NCBI GenBank assembly: GCA_029212925.1 | Contig: JARGOB010000023.1 | Location: 1 to 43,148 of the forward strand | Direction: 5' to 3' | Length of the DNA stretch: 43,148 nt | Source of the DNA: Coxiellaceae bacterium | GTDB lineage: Bacteria > Pseudomonadota > Gammaproteobacteria > Coxiellales > Coxiellaceae | Shown here: one piece after another, positions 7,816 to 17,014 of the stretch | Numbering within the stretch: position 1 is the first letter of the stretch | How the letters are laid out: every line of letters begins with the position of its first letter | The notes under the pieces: model-generated | The model's database searches: none | What the model was told of the DNA's origin: nothing | What the model saw: only the letters and a program-made list of their open reading frames with translations | Program-made: the position numbers and the translations under genes

Positions 7816-10176
7816 TTATATATTGGCGCCAAATGAGAAGTTGAACAGACTGATCTGATCACCATCACGTTGGTTCAGCACCTTAGCTAAACTAAATCTC
7901 AGTGGACCCAATGGTGAGTACCAAGATACTTCTACCCCAGCTGAGTATCGCAAAGGCCCGGATGAAAACGCGCTAGCAGACTCAGGAATAGCTTCGCGAC
8001 TATTATAGATATTACCAGCACTAAAGGTCAATGCAGTTCGTAACTTCTCGCTGATATGGTTAGGGAAAATCAGATCGATTCCGCCAACCAGCTCTAAATT
8101 ACCACCGAGGCCGTTGTTGAAACGGTCTTTTGGACCCAAAGTATTAGCAGAGAAACCTGGTACAGTATCAATACCACCGGCATAAAAGTTTTTATAGAAC
8201 GGTAGTTGGTCAACATTACCATAACCATTACCATAGCCGATGTCAGTGTGAACATTAAATATCCACTGATGACTGTGACTCAAAGGCTTATAATAACTGG
8301 CACGGTAATTAGTCTTAAAATACTTCAAACTGTTATTGACCACAGGTACACCAAGCTCAAACCTTAGTCGTGTACCCAAACCTTCTGTCGGAAATACCGC
8401 ACGGTCATAGTCACTGTAATACCACCCAGCTAATGCCGTAAACTGGTTAAAGTGAGTACCATACTTATTCAGAAAGTCGACAATCTCTTCAGCTGTGGCA
8501 CTACCACTACGAATACTATTATCGTCATAACCCGCACCAAAGTTCATCGAACTGAATTCTGAAATCGGAATAACAAAGTTTAGTGAACCACCAAAACCAT
8601 CCATAATATAGGACGAGATATTAATATCAGCGCCAGGCTTTTGCTTGGTGTAATACAAGTTATAGCCAAAACCAACATTATTAATCGTAAAGAACGGGTT
8701 GTAATAGTTAAAGCTGTAGTTATTCGAATACTGACTACGTGTCAAATTCAAACCAACCGATTTACCACTACCCATAAAGTTAGGTTCAGACACTGTGGCT
8801 CCATACAAGAAACCTTCTGAATCAGAGTAACCCGCCATAATTGAAGCGCGTCCAGCATTTACCTCTGTAACATGGTAATGCAAATCCACTAAATCCGGCT
8901 TGCCTTCCACACGCTCAGGTGTCGCTTTAATATCTTTTAAGTAAGGTAAGTTGGATAAGCGACGCTTGGATTCTTTAACACGATGCGAAGAGTATAAGGC
9001 ACCTTCCAACTGAATGGTTTCACGACGCAGCACATTATCTTTCGTACGCTGATTACCAGCAAAATCGATGCTGCGCACATAAATCCTACGGCCCGGATGA
9101 ATACTGTAGGTCAAAAACACCGTATGGTTACGATCATCAATACTTGGCGTCGCTTGTATGTTAGGAAATGCAAAACCTTTATCCGAAAAATATTCGGCCA
9201 TTTTATCATTAACCGCTAATACACGTTTACGCGAAAATACATCGCCCTTCTTTAGCGTAATGAGTTTCTGTAAAACCGCAGAGTTCGCTTTGGAATTATT
9301 ATCCAACTTAAATCCGCTAATGGTGTATTGATGTCCTTCAACAATATGAATCGTAATGTAAACTGATTTTTTATCAGGTGACATTTTGACATCGTGTGAC
9401 AAGATAGCAAAACGAAGATACCCACGGTTCATGTAGAAATCAGTTAACGATTTTAAATCTCTATTTAATTTCATTTCGCTGTATTGATCAGCATGTGTAT
9501 ACCAAGTAAATAAACCCGGTGTCGTCAAAGCCATTTGGCCTTCTAAAGTGCGCTCGCGGAATACATGATTACCGATAATGGTTATCTTACGAACCTTAGC
9601 AATACCACCCTCATTGATTTGAATATCAATCGCTACACGGTTGCGCGGCTCTTGTTTAACTGTGGCATCAACAATCACATCGTGGTAACCCATGGTCGCA
9701 TATTGTTGCTTTAACCCAGTAACAATCATATGGATATCGACAGGCTGATACACCTCACCCTCATCAATACCGCTGGCTTTTAGTGCTTTTAATAAAATTT
9801 TATTGGTAATCGATTTATTACCTGAGAACGTAATAACACCAATCGTAGGCCGTTCTTTAACGTAAATTAAAACAGTACTACCCTGGCGATCAACACGTAC
9901 ATCACTAAAGAAACCGGTATGATACAACGTTTGTATGACTTCAATCGACTTTTTACTGGTCAACCGTTGGCCAGCATGCAGCGGAACATAATTGTGTGCC
10001 GTCGCTTGTGAAATGCGTGACAAACCAATAATACGGACGTGTTTTACTACAACACCCGAGCCACCGGTTGCAGCAGTTGAAGTTAAAGGTAACATCAACA
10101 ATACACTGATACTTACCAGCCGAAGCATTCGTAGAAAAAATCTCATAAATCTATCCATTATTTTGATTGGACGCAT
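7816..10176 (-). CDS. bamA: Outer-membrane protein assembly factor BamA
   Basis: BamA is the Omp85-family core of the BAM complex, which folds beta-barrel proteins into the outer membrane. A signal peptide ending near TSTAA is followed by five POTRA domains (about residues 36-440; the first begins VVVKHVRIIGLSRI) and a C-terminal barrel. At 786 residues it is near the usual 800. In loop 6 the normally near-invariant VRGF/Y motif reads VPGF (TVPGFSANTLGPKD, Pro at residue 673, codon 8158-8160), which is odd. The last residue is Ile rather than the common aromatic. The start is uncertain: in-frame ATGs at 10176, 10158 and 10146 all lack a clear ribosome binding site. rseP, which often precedes bamA, is absent. 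Confidence 0.97.
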   Translation of the reverse strand: MRPIKIMDRFMRFFLRMLRLVSISVLLMLPLTSTAATGGSGVVVKHVRIIGLSRISQATAHNYVPLHAGQRLTSKKSIEVIQTLYHTGFFSDVRVDRQGSTVLIYVKERPTIGVITFSGNKSITNKILLKALKASGIDEGEVYQPVDIHMIVTGLKQQYATMGYHDVIVDATVKQEPRNRVAIDIQINEGGIAKVRKITIIGNHVFRERTLEGQMALTTPGLFTWYTHADQYSEMKLNRDLKSLTDFYMNRGYLRFAILSHDVKMSPDKKSVYITIHIVEGHQYTISGFKLDNNSKANSAVLQKLITLKKGDVFSRKRVLAVNDKMAEYFSDKGFAFPNIQATPSIDDRNHTVFLTYSIHPGRRIYVRSIDFAGNQRTKDNVLRRETIQLEGALYSSHRVKESKRRLSNLPYLKDIKATPERVEGKPDLVDLHYHVTEVNAGRASIMAGYSDSEGFLYGATVSEPNFMGSGKSVGLNLTRSQYSNNYSFNYYNPFFTINNVGFGYNLYYTKQKPGADINISSYIMDGFGGSLNFVIPISEFSSMNFGAGYDDNSIRSGSATAEEIVDFLNKYGTHFNQFTALAGWYYSDYDRAVFPTEGLGTRLRFELGVPVVNNSLKYFKTNYRASYYKPLSHSHQWIFNVHTDIGYGNGYGNVDQLPFYKNFYAGGIDTVPGFSANTLGPKDRFNNGLGGNLELVGGIDLIFPNHISEKLRTALTFSAGNIYNSREAIPESASAFSSGPLRYSAGVEVSWYSPLGPLRFSLAKVLNQRDGDQISLFNFSFGANI

Positions 10177-10215
10177 TATCTAGCATCTAGCGTAAAAAAG
10201 CTACCATCGCTTACT

Positions 10216-11019
10216 TTACGTTAATAATATGCACGCTACCGCCATCACCGGCAGCGCAGCAATTACGCCATCCATTCGATCAAGTACACCACCATGTCCC
10301 GGTAATAACTTTCCACTGTCTTTTACACCCGCATGTCTTTTTAAAACGCTTTCAAATAAATCGCCAAATACAGCAAAAATGGCCGCAACAAAAGAGGCAA
10401 TCACTAACCAAATCCAGTAGCGGTACGGCAGCTTTAACAGCCAAGCCGCTAAAATTGAAATCGGTAATAAACACACCATACCGCCCATCACGCCTTCCCA
10501 TGTTTTCTTAGGGCTGACCAATTCACATAATTTACGCTTACCCCATTGACGACCACAGAAATAACCGCCGATATCTACTGCCCACACCACTATCAAGCTG
10601 TACAGCAACCACAACCGTCCATTCTCTCCGGCAAATAACCGTGTCATCGCTACCCATAACATCGGTAACGTTAACAAACCAATCACGGCAATCATTATGG
10701 AGTTTTCTATCAATAACGTTTTTTTAGCACGGCCATAACAGGTCACCACCCACATCAAAACACACCACACCGCAATACTGGCCACCAGCACAGCCAATGC
10801 AGGCAATATGGCAAACACCACAATCACCACTAAACAGGCCAGCAAATACAAACAGCGTTGCCAGGTGTTTTTAATCTCAGCTAATGCCGACCATTCCCAC
10901 GCCATGGCTAAAGTCATCAAAGCAATTGCAACAGCAAACTCTATTAGGTTAAACCAAAACAAAACAATAATGCACAAAGCTAGCAGTACAATCCCTGTCA
11001 GTATTCGTTGTTTAAGCAT
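10216..11019 (-). CDS. cdsA: Phosphatidate cytidylyltransferase
   Basis: CdsA makes CDP-diacylglycerol from phosphatidate and CTP in the inner membrane, feeding all phospholipid synthesis. It is polytopic with about seven to eight hydrophobic segments. The family signature is present near the C-terminus: SVLKRHAGVKDSGKLLPGHGG followed by VLDRMDG, with the Lys-Asp and Asp-Arg-Met-Asp residues that bind metal and substrate. Length is 267 residues, slightly shorter than E. coli. The ATG overlaps the uppS stop by 8 nt, so they are coupled. Downstream comes bamA with a 39-bp gap and no rseP. Confidence 0.96.
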   Translation of the reverse strand: MLKQRILTGIVLLALCIIVLFWFNLIEFAVAIALMTLAMAWEWSALAEIKNTWQRCLYLLACLVVIVVFAILPALAVLVASIAVWCVLMWVVTCYGRAKKTLLIENSIMIAVIGLLTLPMLWVAMTRLFAGENGRLWLLYSLIVVWAVDIGGYFCGRQWGKRKLCELVSPKKTWEGVMGGMVCLLPISILAAWLLKLPYRYWIWLVIASFVAAIFAVFGDLFESVLKRHAGVKDSGKLLPGHGGVLDRMDGVIAALPVMAVACILLT

Positions 11020-11755
11020 TCACCGATTCCAGTTGGTTAATTTGTTCACCGGTTTTTCCATAGCGACGCTCACAGGTGGAAAAATATGCATAAGCTTGTT
11101 TTAACTCATCAATATCAAAATCAGGCCACAAAGCCTCAGTGAAATACAGTTCGCTATAAGCAAACTGCCATAACATAAAATTACTAATGCGCATTTCACC
11201 ACTGGTACGGATCAGTAAATCCGGCGCGGGTAAATCCGCTAAACATAAACCTTGCGCAAAATTATCTGGGTTGATTTGATCCGGTGTTATTTCGCCGGCT
11301 TGCACTTGGCGTGCAACGTTTTGTGCCGCATTGACAATGTCCCATTGACCACTGTAACTAATCGCCACATTTAACTTCAAACCGGTATTATGTGCCGTCA
11401 ATTGCTCAGATTCAGCAATTAAATCCTTTAAACGTTGATCCAATCGAGACAAATCACCGATCACACGTAAGCGCACACCTTCTTCATGCATTTCACGGAT
11501 ATTGGATTTCAATGATTCAATAAACAACGACATGATAAACTTAACTTCTTCAAGCGGTCGCTGCCAATTCTCAGAACTAAATGCAAATAAGGTTAATGCC
11601 TCTGAACCCAGATCATCAACAGCACGAATAATCTTCTTCGCTACTTTCGCACCAGCACGGTGCCCCATAAAACGTGGACGTCGGCGTTTCTTCGCCCAAC
11701 GACCATTCCCATCCATTATAATTGCTACATGACGTGGAATGTTTTCACTCTGCAT
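11012..11755 (-). CDS. uppS: Undecaprenyl diphosphate synthase
   Basis: UppS condenses eight isopentenyl units onto farnesyl diphosphate to give the C55 lipid carrier for peptidoglycan and O-antigen. The catalytic Asp lies in HVAIIMDGNGRWAKK at the N-terminus. The substrate-binding stretches FAFSSENWQRP and LLIRTSGEMRISNFMLWQ, and the C-terminal ELYFTEALWPDF, are all intact. Its 247 residues match the family. In enterobacteria dxr sits between frr and this gene, but here frr lies only 18 bp upstream, so dxr is missing from the cluster. Confidence 0.97.
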   Translation of the reverse strand: MQSENIPRHVAIIMDGNGRWAKKRRRPRFMGHRAGAKVAKKIIRAVDDLGSEALTLFAFSSENWQRPLEEVKFIMSLFIESLKSNIREMHEEGVRLRVIGDLSRLDQRLKDLIAESEQLTAHNTGLKLNVAISYSGQWDIVNAAQNVARQVQAGEITPDQINPDNFAQGLCLADLPAPDLLIRTSGEMRISNFMLWQFAYSELYFTEALWPDFDIDELKQAYAYFSTCERRYGKTGEQINQLESVNA

Positions 11756-11773
11756 TCAGCTCTCCCTTGCTGG

Positions 11774-12331
11774 CTAAACAGCCATTAAATCTTTTTCTTT
11801 ATGACTCATCATTGAATCAATTTCAGCAACAAATTTATCGGTTAATTTTTGAATGTCTGTTTGTGCACGACGCTCATCATCTTCACTGATGTCTTTAGAC
11901 TTAACCAAATCTTTAAAATCATTATTGGCCTCACGGCGAATATTACGCACCGCCACACGAGCACGCTCAGCTTCACCATGAACAATTTTAGCCAGCTCAC
12001 GTCGACGCTCTTCCGTTAACGCTGGTAATGGCACTCGAATAACTGTGCCAGCTGTGTTTGGGTTCAAACCCAAATCAGAGGTCATAATGGCCTTTTCTAT
12101 CACCGGAATCATGTCTTTTTCCCAGGCAGTAACTGTTAAACAGCGTGAGCTTTCAATCGCAACATTAGCCACCTGACTTAACGGCGACTCATTACCATAA
12201 TAAGGCACACGTATGTGCTCTAAGATGCTTGGGTGTGCACGACCTGTGCGGATTTTACTGAGCTCACTTTGCAATGACTCGATACTCTTTTGCATGCGCT
12301 GACCCGCATCATCAATAATTTCGTTTATCAC
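11774..12331 (-). CDS. frr: Ribosome recycling factor
   Basis: RRF works with EF-G to split post-termination ribosomes. The 185-residue protein shows the family layout: an N-terminal helix ([26 protein letters not shown]), a central beta domain beginning with [16 protein letters not shown], and the C-terminal helices with [30 protein letters not shown]. The start is GTG at 12331, overlapping the pyrH stop as GTGA, with GGAGGA about 8 nt upstream inside pyrH; the N-terminus [13 protein letters not shown] fits homologues. Translation is coupled to pyrH. Confidence 0.97.
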   Translation of the reverse strand: MINEIIDDAGQRMQKSIESLQSELSKIRTGRAHPSILEHIRVPYYGNESPLSQVANVAIESSRCLTVTAWEKDMIPVIEKAIMTSDLGLNPNTAGTVIRVPLPALTEERRRELAKIVHGEAERARVAVRNIRREANNDFKDLVKSKDISEDDERRAQTDIQKLTDKFVAEIDSMMSHKEKDLMAV

Positions 12332-13089
12332 GCTGAATCTCCTCCGACCGCCTTGCAGTCTGGGTTGTTATCCACCACTGTGCCTTCGTTATACCCTGTC
12401 ACTACATCAAATAAGGCGCGTGGCTTTTCGATATTAAATACACGCAATGGCATACCATGATCACGGCATTGACAAAACGCTGCCAAGTCCATCACCGCTA
12501 ATTCTTTTTCTAACGCTTTTTGATAACTTAAATGTTGATATTTTACCGCTTTTGGATTTTTGCGTGGATCGCTGTCATAAACACCATCGACATTGGTGGC
12601 TTTTAGCACAACATCCGCATCAATTTCTATCGCACGTAAACTCGCAGCGGAATCCGTGGTCACCAATGGATTACCGGTACCCGCAGCGAAAACCACTACG
12701 CGACCGCTTTCTAAATGATGAATCGCTTTCCGACGATTAAAATGATCAACGATACCGCTCATCGGAATGGCGGACAAAATACGCACTTGCATACCCGCTC
12801 GATCAAACGCATCACGCAGTGACAGCGCATTCATAAGCGTGGCCAACATGCCCATATGATCACCCGTCATGCGCGTAATACCCGCATCGGATAACGCCGC
12901 ACCGCGAAAGAAGTTTCCACCACCGATCACTACAGCCACTTGCATGCCGAGTTCCATTAGCTCTCTTACATCATTCGCTAATCGATCTACCACCTTGATA
13001 TCAATAGCATAATCGCCATCGCCACTGAGCGCTTCGCCGCTCATCTTTAATACAACACGCTTATAAATCGGCTGTGCATCTGTCGTCAT
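12328..13089 (-). CDS. pyrH: Uridylate kinase
   Basis: PyrH phosphorylates UMP to UDP using ATP; bacterial enzymes are hexamers of the amino-acid-kinase fold. Visible motifs are [13 protein letters not shown] at the N-terminus, the glycine-rich [32 protein letters not shown], and [23 protein letters not shown]. At 253 residues it is slightly longer than E. coli because of a short C-terminal tail. GAGG lies just upstream of the ATG. Normally it follows tsf in one transcript; here an oppositely oriented gene of 1.7 kb intervenes, so pyrH must have its own promoter between 13089 and 13160. I could not assign that promoter confidently. Confidence 0.97.
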   Translation of the reverse strand: MTTDAQPIYKRVVLKMSGEALSGDGDYAIDIKVVDRLANDVRELMELGMQVAVVIGGGNFFRGAALSDAGITRMTGDHMGMLATLMNALSLRDAFDRAGMQVRILSAIPMSGIVDHFNRRKAIHHLESGRVVVFAAGTGNPLVTTDSAASLRAIEIDADVVLKATNVDGVYDSDPRKNPKAVKYQHLSYQKALEKELAVMDLAAFCQCRDHGMPLRVFNIEKPRALFDVVTGYNEGTVVDNNPDCKAVGGDSA

Positions 13090-13159
13090 AGTTACCTCTG
13101 AGTTTTCCTTTGCGCGCCATTTTAGCAGAATTCTCAGCTATATACAGAGGTTTTTTCGA

Positions 13160-14854
13160 ATGACAGCATGGTTAAAAACAGGTCGCTACTTGACGACAAA
13201 CTCGCGGCTATGGTTTTATAAAATCTGCACCATGGGAGTTGGAGGCAATATGCGAGCAGGAGCTGAACTTAGCCCGTTGACCATTGATATTTTGGTTGAC
13301 GGTACTTCGCAAGTAATTAACGATGAAGCGGACGACCATCCCACCAGCGTCGTGGGCAAAATATTATCAGAGCGCGTTAACACAGACGGCGCAAGTTATC
13401 GATTATTAGCCTGTGATCATCAAACTGAAATCCCACTCGATGCAGAGCGTGTCGTGTTTTATCACTGCGGACTAGCGGCTGATAAAGGTAAATTCAAAGG
13501 CCATGTCATCACCATGCCAACCGGCACAACAACGGGGGCAACCAATGAAGGCCAGGATGAAATGGCATTCATTACGTTTACCGCTGTATGTGATTATATC
13601 GATAAGGTCAAAGCAGCTCACCCAGCACGCACAATAGTGCTGAACTTTGCCGGCTACAGCCGTGGCGCCATTGTCATTGGCCACCTCACCAATGAATTTG
13701 GTAAAAAATACCATGGCGATGAACAGGTAAGACTAAAACGAGCACTCGCACTCGATCCCGTCGCCGGCGGATCCGCTGGTTGTTTGCTCGCCAACCAAAA
13801 AAAGCTTGAAGAATACCGCTTGAAATCGGGGCCCTTCCCTCCCGTAGAGACAACCGTGTGGGGCCCTGTGGATGAAATAAATTTTTACTGCGCAACAGGA
13901 GTCCGGCGAGCACACTTCCAACCTCAAACCCCACATGGAATGACCACCAACCGCGGACGTAGAGTGGTTAGTTTTTATGACGAAACAAAAGTCACTGTAA
14001 CCAATATAGCCACCAGTCACTTCGATATTGCTTGCACCATAGACAGTGATGCGTCACATGTACCCTTTCCTATTTTAATCTTGGAGTGTTACTTACAAGA
14101 TAACGGCTTACCACAATTTGGTGACGATCAAATGATTGGAACACCCATGCCTTACCGTGTTTCCATGGAACAAATCCAGGCATGCTTAGCTCATCATACC
14201 AACCTTGAATATCGCGAAGTCCTCAGTATTAGTTTTTTTTGGAAGTTAGCTAACTTTGCTTTCACCGGAAAACATTACTATGTGACCCCATTATTGGCGA
14301 GAGCTATCTTAAGCACAGAACATCCTATATTACATGCTGATTACCACCGTTCCGTTATTATGGATGCCATTGGTTTTTTATCTGATCTGATTGAATCAGA
14401 GGTAATCAAAGATGATTTACAAACAGTTGCGCTAACCGTTGAACACCCATTACATCGGTTTTTTGTTAACTGTTATCAACGCTCATCCTATTATCAGGCC
14501 GCTCACGCTGTGCTCTCAGAAAACTTAATTGATAAATCAGCTGACGATATTGATAAAATATTATTGAGCGCTGCCTTTATTAAAATGTGCATTAAGCAGG
14601 TGCAACGATTACCTTTTAGCACTACCAAACAAACGCTGGCTGACATAGCTGCTTGGCATGCACGTCAGTATGCGCAAACAGTTAGAACCATGAGTGAAAA
14701 TATTGTGTCCAAAGCGGTACTATCGCATGTTATTAAGCGTGTGGTGCCGGGTGGACTTTGGCTTAAGCCTGTAGACCATACGGATTTGCGTCGACGTAGA
14801 GTAAAAGCAGCTGAAAGCCCCATCGGTGCTGCTGAAAGCAAGGCTGGTATGTAG
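13160..14854 (+). CDS. DUF2235/Tle1-like alpha/beta hydrolase, effector candidate
   Basis: The N-terminal half matches the DUF2235/Tle1 lipase-like pattern: a strand ending in VDGTSQ (about 46-51), the strand VVFYHCGLAADKG (98-110), the nucleophile elbow GYSRGA with Ser167, and LALDPVAGG with Asp199 as the likely acid. His287 or His300 may complete the triad. The C-terminal 250 residues are helical and unrecognised. No signal peptide is seen. An internal ATG at 13250 follows GGAGG and would remove 30 residues lying outside the domain; it may be the true start. The gene is divergent to pyrH, convergent with tsf, and ends in its own terminator. It interrupts a conserved operon, which suggests insertion. 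Related proteins act as phospholipases, some delivered by secretion systems; here substrate and delivery are inferred. Confidence 0.7.
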   Translation: MTAWLKTGRYLTTNSRLWFYKICTMGVGGNMRAGAELSPLTIDILVDGTSQVINDEADDHPTSVVGKILSERVNTDGASYRLLACDHQTEIPLDAERVVFYHCGLAADKGKFKGHVITMPTGTTTGATNEGQDEMAFITFTAVCDYIDKVKAAHPARTIVLNFAGYSRGAIVIGHLTNEFGKKYHGDEQVRLKRALALDPVAGGSAGCLLANQKKLEEYRLKSGPFPPVETTVWGPVDEINFYCATGVRRAHFQPQTPHGMTTNRGRRVVSFYDETKVTVTNIATSHFDIACTIDSDASHVPFPILILECYLQDNGLPQFGDDQMIGTPMPYRVSMEQIQACLAHHTNLEYREVLSISFFWKLANFAFTGKHYYVTPLLARAILSTEHPILHADYHRSVIMDAIGFLSDLIESEVIKDDLQTVALTVEHPLHRFFVNCYQRSSYYQAAHAVLSENLIDKSADDIDKILLSAAFIKMCIKQVQRLPFSTTKQTLADIAAWHARQYAQTVRTMSENIVSKAVLSHVIKRVVPGGLWLKPVDHTDLRRRRVKAAESPIGAAESKAGM

Positions 14855-14870
14855 CAGGTGTTTAAATAGA

Positions 14871-14901
14871 AATGCCCCTATAAAGGGGCATTGATTTTTT
14901 T
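14871..14901 (+). terminator. Rho-independent terminator after the DUF2235-like gene
   Basis: A perfect stem with 8-bp arms (AATGCCCC at 14871-14878, GGGGCATT at 14885-14892) and a 6-nt loop is followed by a T run to 14901. It ends the plus-strand hydrolase gene. In the other orientation the stem is followed only by a weak TTCTATTTAAA, so it may also assist tsf termination. Confidence 0.85.
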
Positions 14902-14907
14902 GACTGG

Positions 14908-14929
14908 ATCCCGGATCAGGGTCCGGGAT
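14908..14929. repeat. REP-like CCGGGAT palindrome
   Basis: ATCCCGGA (14908-14915) and TCCGGGAT (14922-14929) form an 8-bp hairpin with a 6-nt loop, flanked on the right by GACA. It resembles the palindrome at 41846-41867, which carries TGTC on the opposite side, so the two are copies of one element in opposite orientation. It lies between the convergent hydrolase and tsf genes. Confidence 0.7.
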
Positions 14930-14938
14930 GACAAAGCA

Positions 14939-15826
14939 TTATTTGCCGGCTTGCGCCATGACTTCTTCAGCAAAGTTATCGACTTTCTTTTCAATACCAT
15001 CACCAACTTCATAACGCACAAACGCAGTCACTTTTACATCACCATTGGCTTTTAACATCGCTTCAACCGACTGGTTAGGATCTTTAACAAATGGTTGCCC
15101 CATAAGACTGTTCTCTTTTAAGAACTTCTTCACACGACCTTCAACCATCTTCTCAACGATCTCAGCAGGCTTACCACTTTCAGCCGCTTGCGCAGTGTAG
15201 ATATCACGTTCAGCTTTTAATACTTCAGCTGGCATATCATCACCACTCACCACGTTAGGCTTAGAAGCAGCCACATGCATAGCAACATCTTTAGCAACAT
15301 CAGCGTTATCTGCGCTAACAGCTACGATCACACCAATGCGATCACCGTGCAAGTACTGACCAACCAAACCTTCAGCTGATAATACTTCAAGACGACGCAA
15401 TTTAACGTTTTCACCAATCTTAGCCACCAACTCTTGGCGTGCTTGTTCAAACGTTTTATCACTACCGGCTTCATAAGCCATCGCCATCGCGGCATCAACA
15501 TCAACCACGTCTTCAGCAACAATGCGCTGCATCAATTGCTGCGCGTATTGCTTAAAGTTTTCATCACGCGCAACAAAGTCAGTTTCGCAGTTAATTTCTG
15601 CAATCCACGCTTTCTTACCATCTTCACTGGTAGCAACACGTACAATACCTTCAGCAGCAACTTTATCCGCACGCTTATCAGCCGCTTTGGGATCGGCCTT
15701 ACGCATTGCTTTAATCGCTTCTTCCATATCGCCATCAACTTCTTGCAAAAACTTTTTGCATTTCATCATCGGCGCACCAGTGCGCTCACGCAATTCTTTT
15801 ACCATTGCGGCTGTTATTTGACTCAT
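14939..15826 (-). CDS. tsf: Elongation factor Ts
   Basis: EF-Ts exchanges GDP for GTP on EF-Tu. The N-terminal UBA-like domain ([16 protein letters not shown]) and the core motif [11 protein letters not shown], which contacts EF-Tu, are present; total length is 295 residues. The conserved MMDCKKAL of the N-terminal domain here reads MMKCKKFL, a charge reversal. Its ATG overlaps the rpsB stop as ATGA, so it is tightly coupled to rpsB, whereas many bacteria have a spacer there. The downstream neighbour is the convergent hydrolase gene rather than the usual pyrH. Confidence 0.97.
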   Translation of the reverse strand: MSQITAAMVKELRERTGAPMMKCKKFLQEVDGDMEEAIKAMRKADPKAADKRADKVAAEGIVRVATSEDGKKAWIAEINCETDFVARDENFKQYAQQLMQRIVAEDVVDVDAAMAMAYEAGSDKTFEQARQELVAKIGENVKLRRLEVLSAEGLVGQYLHGDRIGVIVAVSADNADVAKDVAMHVAASKPNVVSGDDMPAEVLKAERDIYTAQAAESGKPAEIVEKMVEGRVKKFLKENSLMGQPFVKDPNQSVEAMLKANGDVKVTAFVRYEVGDGIEKKVDNFAEEVMAQAGK

Positions 15827-16794
15827 TCAGCTTTCTCCACATTATCAGTTTTCTTTTTCACTACACGTTTGCTTTTTGGCTTAGCTTCAGCTTTTTCAGC
15901 CGGCGCTTCTGCTTTATCAGCTTTTACTTCTGCTTTAGCTTTTTTCTCAGCTTTAGGCTTTTCAGCAGCATCTTCAGCTTTAGCTTTTTCAGCTGCTTCT
16001 GCAGCAACCGCTGGCTTCTTAGTTACTTTAGGCTCTCTTTTCTTAGCTTCTTCTGCTTTTTTAGCAGCAATCTTAGCTTTTGCTTCGCGCTCTTTAGCCA
16101 TTTCCAATTCAACAATACCACGACCTTCGATAATCACGTCAGCTACTGATTTACAGTATAAACGGATCGAACGAATCGCATCATCATTACCTGGCACCAT
16201 GTAATCAATGCCTTTTGGATTAGTATTTGTATCAACGATACCAACAACAGGAATACCTAAACGCTTAGCTTCAGCAACCGCAATGTTTTCATGACCAGTA
16301 TCAATAACAAAAATCGCATCAGGCAAACCACCCATGCTTTTAATACCGCCCAAGCAGTTTTCTAACTTGGTTTTTTCACGGGTCATGTTCAATAATTCTT
16401 TTTTCGTCATCTTCGCAGCTTTATCGCTACCAACAAAACTTTCTAATTCACGCAAACGTTTAATTGATTGACGAATGGTTTTGTAGTTAGTCAACATACC
16501 ACCCAACCAGCGATAGTTCACATAAGGCATACCACAACGAGTGGCTTCGTCACGCACGATATCGCGCGCTGAATATTTAGTACCTACGAACAACACTTTA
16601 CCGCGATTGGCAGCGATCTTGCCGAATAATTTCAACACATCGTTAAAGCGTGGTAAGGATTCTTCTAGATTGATGATATGGATCTTATGACGAACACCAT
16701 ATATATAAGGTGCCATCTGCGGGTTCCAATAACGGGTCTGATGACCAAAATGTACGCCAGCTTCAAGCATTTGACGCATAGTAACAGCTTTCAT
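15823..16794 (-). CDS. rpsB: 30S ribosomal protein S2 with long charged tail
   Basis: S2 binds the 30S subunit near the mRNA exit and helps recruit S1. The conserved body is intact from [20 protein letters not shown] through [22 protein letters not shown]. After about residue 235 comes an unusual tail of roughly 85 residues made almost only of Lys, Ala, Glu and Pro, giving 323 residues against 241 in E. coli. The ATG at 16794 is preferred over an in-frame upstream start because GGAG lies 6 nt before it and the N-terminus then matches homologues. It overlaps tsf by 4 nt. A structured leader of about 160 nt precedes it. Confidence 0.97.
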   Translation of the reverse strand: MKAVTMRQMLEAGVHFGHQTRYWNPQMAPYIYGVRHKIHIINLEESLPRFNDVLKLFGKIAANRGKVLFVGTKYSARDIVRDEATRCGMPYVNYRWLGGMLTNYKTIRQSIKRLRELESFVGSDKAAKMTKKELLNMTREKTKLENCLGGIKSMGGLPDAIFVIDTGHENIAVAEAKRLGIPVVGIVDTNTNPKGIDYMVPGNDDAIRSIRLYCKSVADVIIEGRGIVELEMAKEREAKAKIAAKKAEEAKKREPKVTKKPAVAAEAAEKAKAEDAAEKPKAEKKAKAEVKADKAEAPAEKAEAKPKSKRVVKKKTDNVEKAE

Positions 16795-16823
16795 ATGTAT
16801 CTCCGGGTTTTTCGTCAATCACC

Positions 16824-16838
16824 ACCCACCGCGTGGGT
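16824..16838 (-). promoter_or_regulatory. Hairpin in the rpsB leader
   Basis: Six-bp arms (ACCCAC, GTGGGT) with a 3-nt loop lie 30 nt upstream of the rpsB start, inside a leader of about 160 nt. Gammaproteobacterial rpsB leaders bind S2 for autoregulation; whether this hairpin is part of such an element is inferred from position only. Confidence 0.35.
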
Positions 16839-16962
16839 CATGTTGACCTTCCACCTATCCGCATGACACAACTCACTTTTTCGGTATGAGCACCCGTGTC
16901 ACGTGACGATTAGGTGTGATAGTTAATAAAGTTTGCTTATTTCTTGCGAAATGAGCCAGAGC

Positions 16963-16991
16963 TTTATACCATAAGCACCTTTGAACAACAA
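16963..16991 (-). promoter_or_regulatory. Probable rpsB promoter
   Basis: Minus-strand TTGTTG (16986-16991), 17-bp spacer and TATAAA (16963-16968) place transcription start near 16956, giving a leader of about 160 nt before rpsB. The -35 is a weak match, the spacing ideal. Confidence 0.5.
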
Positions 16992-17014
16992 GCTTACTGA
17001 CTAAAAGGGCATAC

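Noticed and set aside
13472..14020. Minus-strand frames inside the DUF2235-like gene
   Set aside because: They have no ribosome sites or family features; the plus-strand frame carries the hydrolase motifs.
15434..16204. Long plus-strand open frame over tsf and rpsB
   Set aside because: It is antisense to two certain genes. Its Phe/Ser-rich sequence is what the Lys/Ala-rich rpsB tail gives when read on the other strand.
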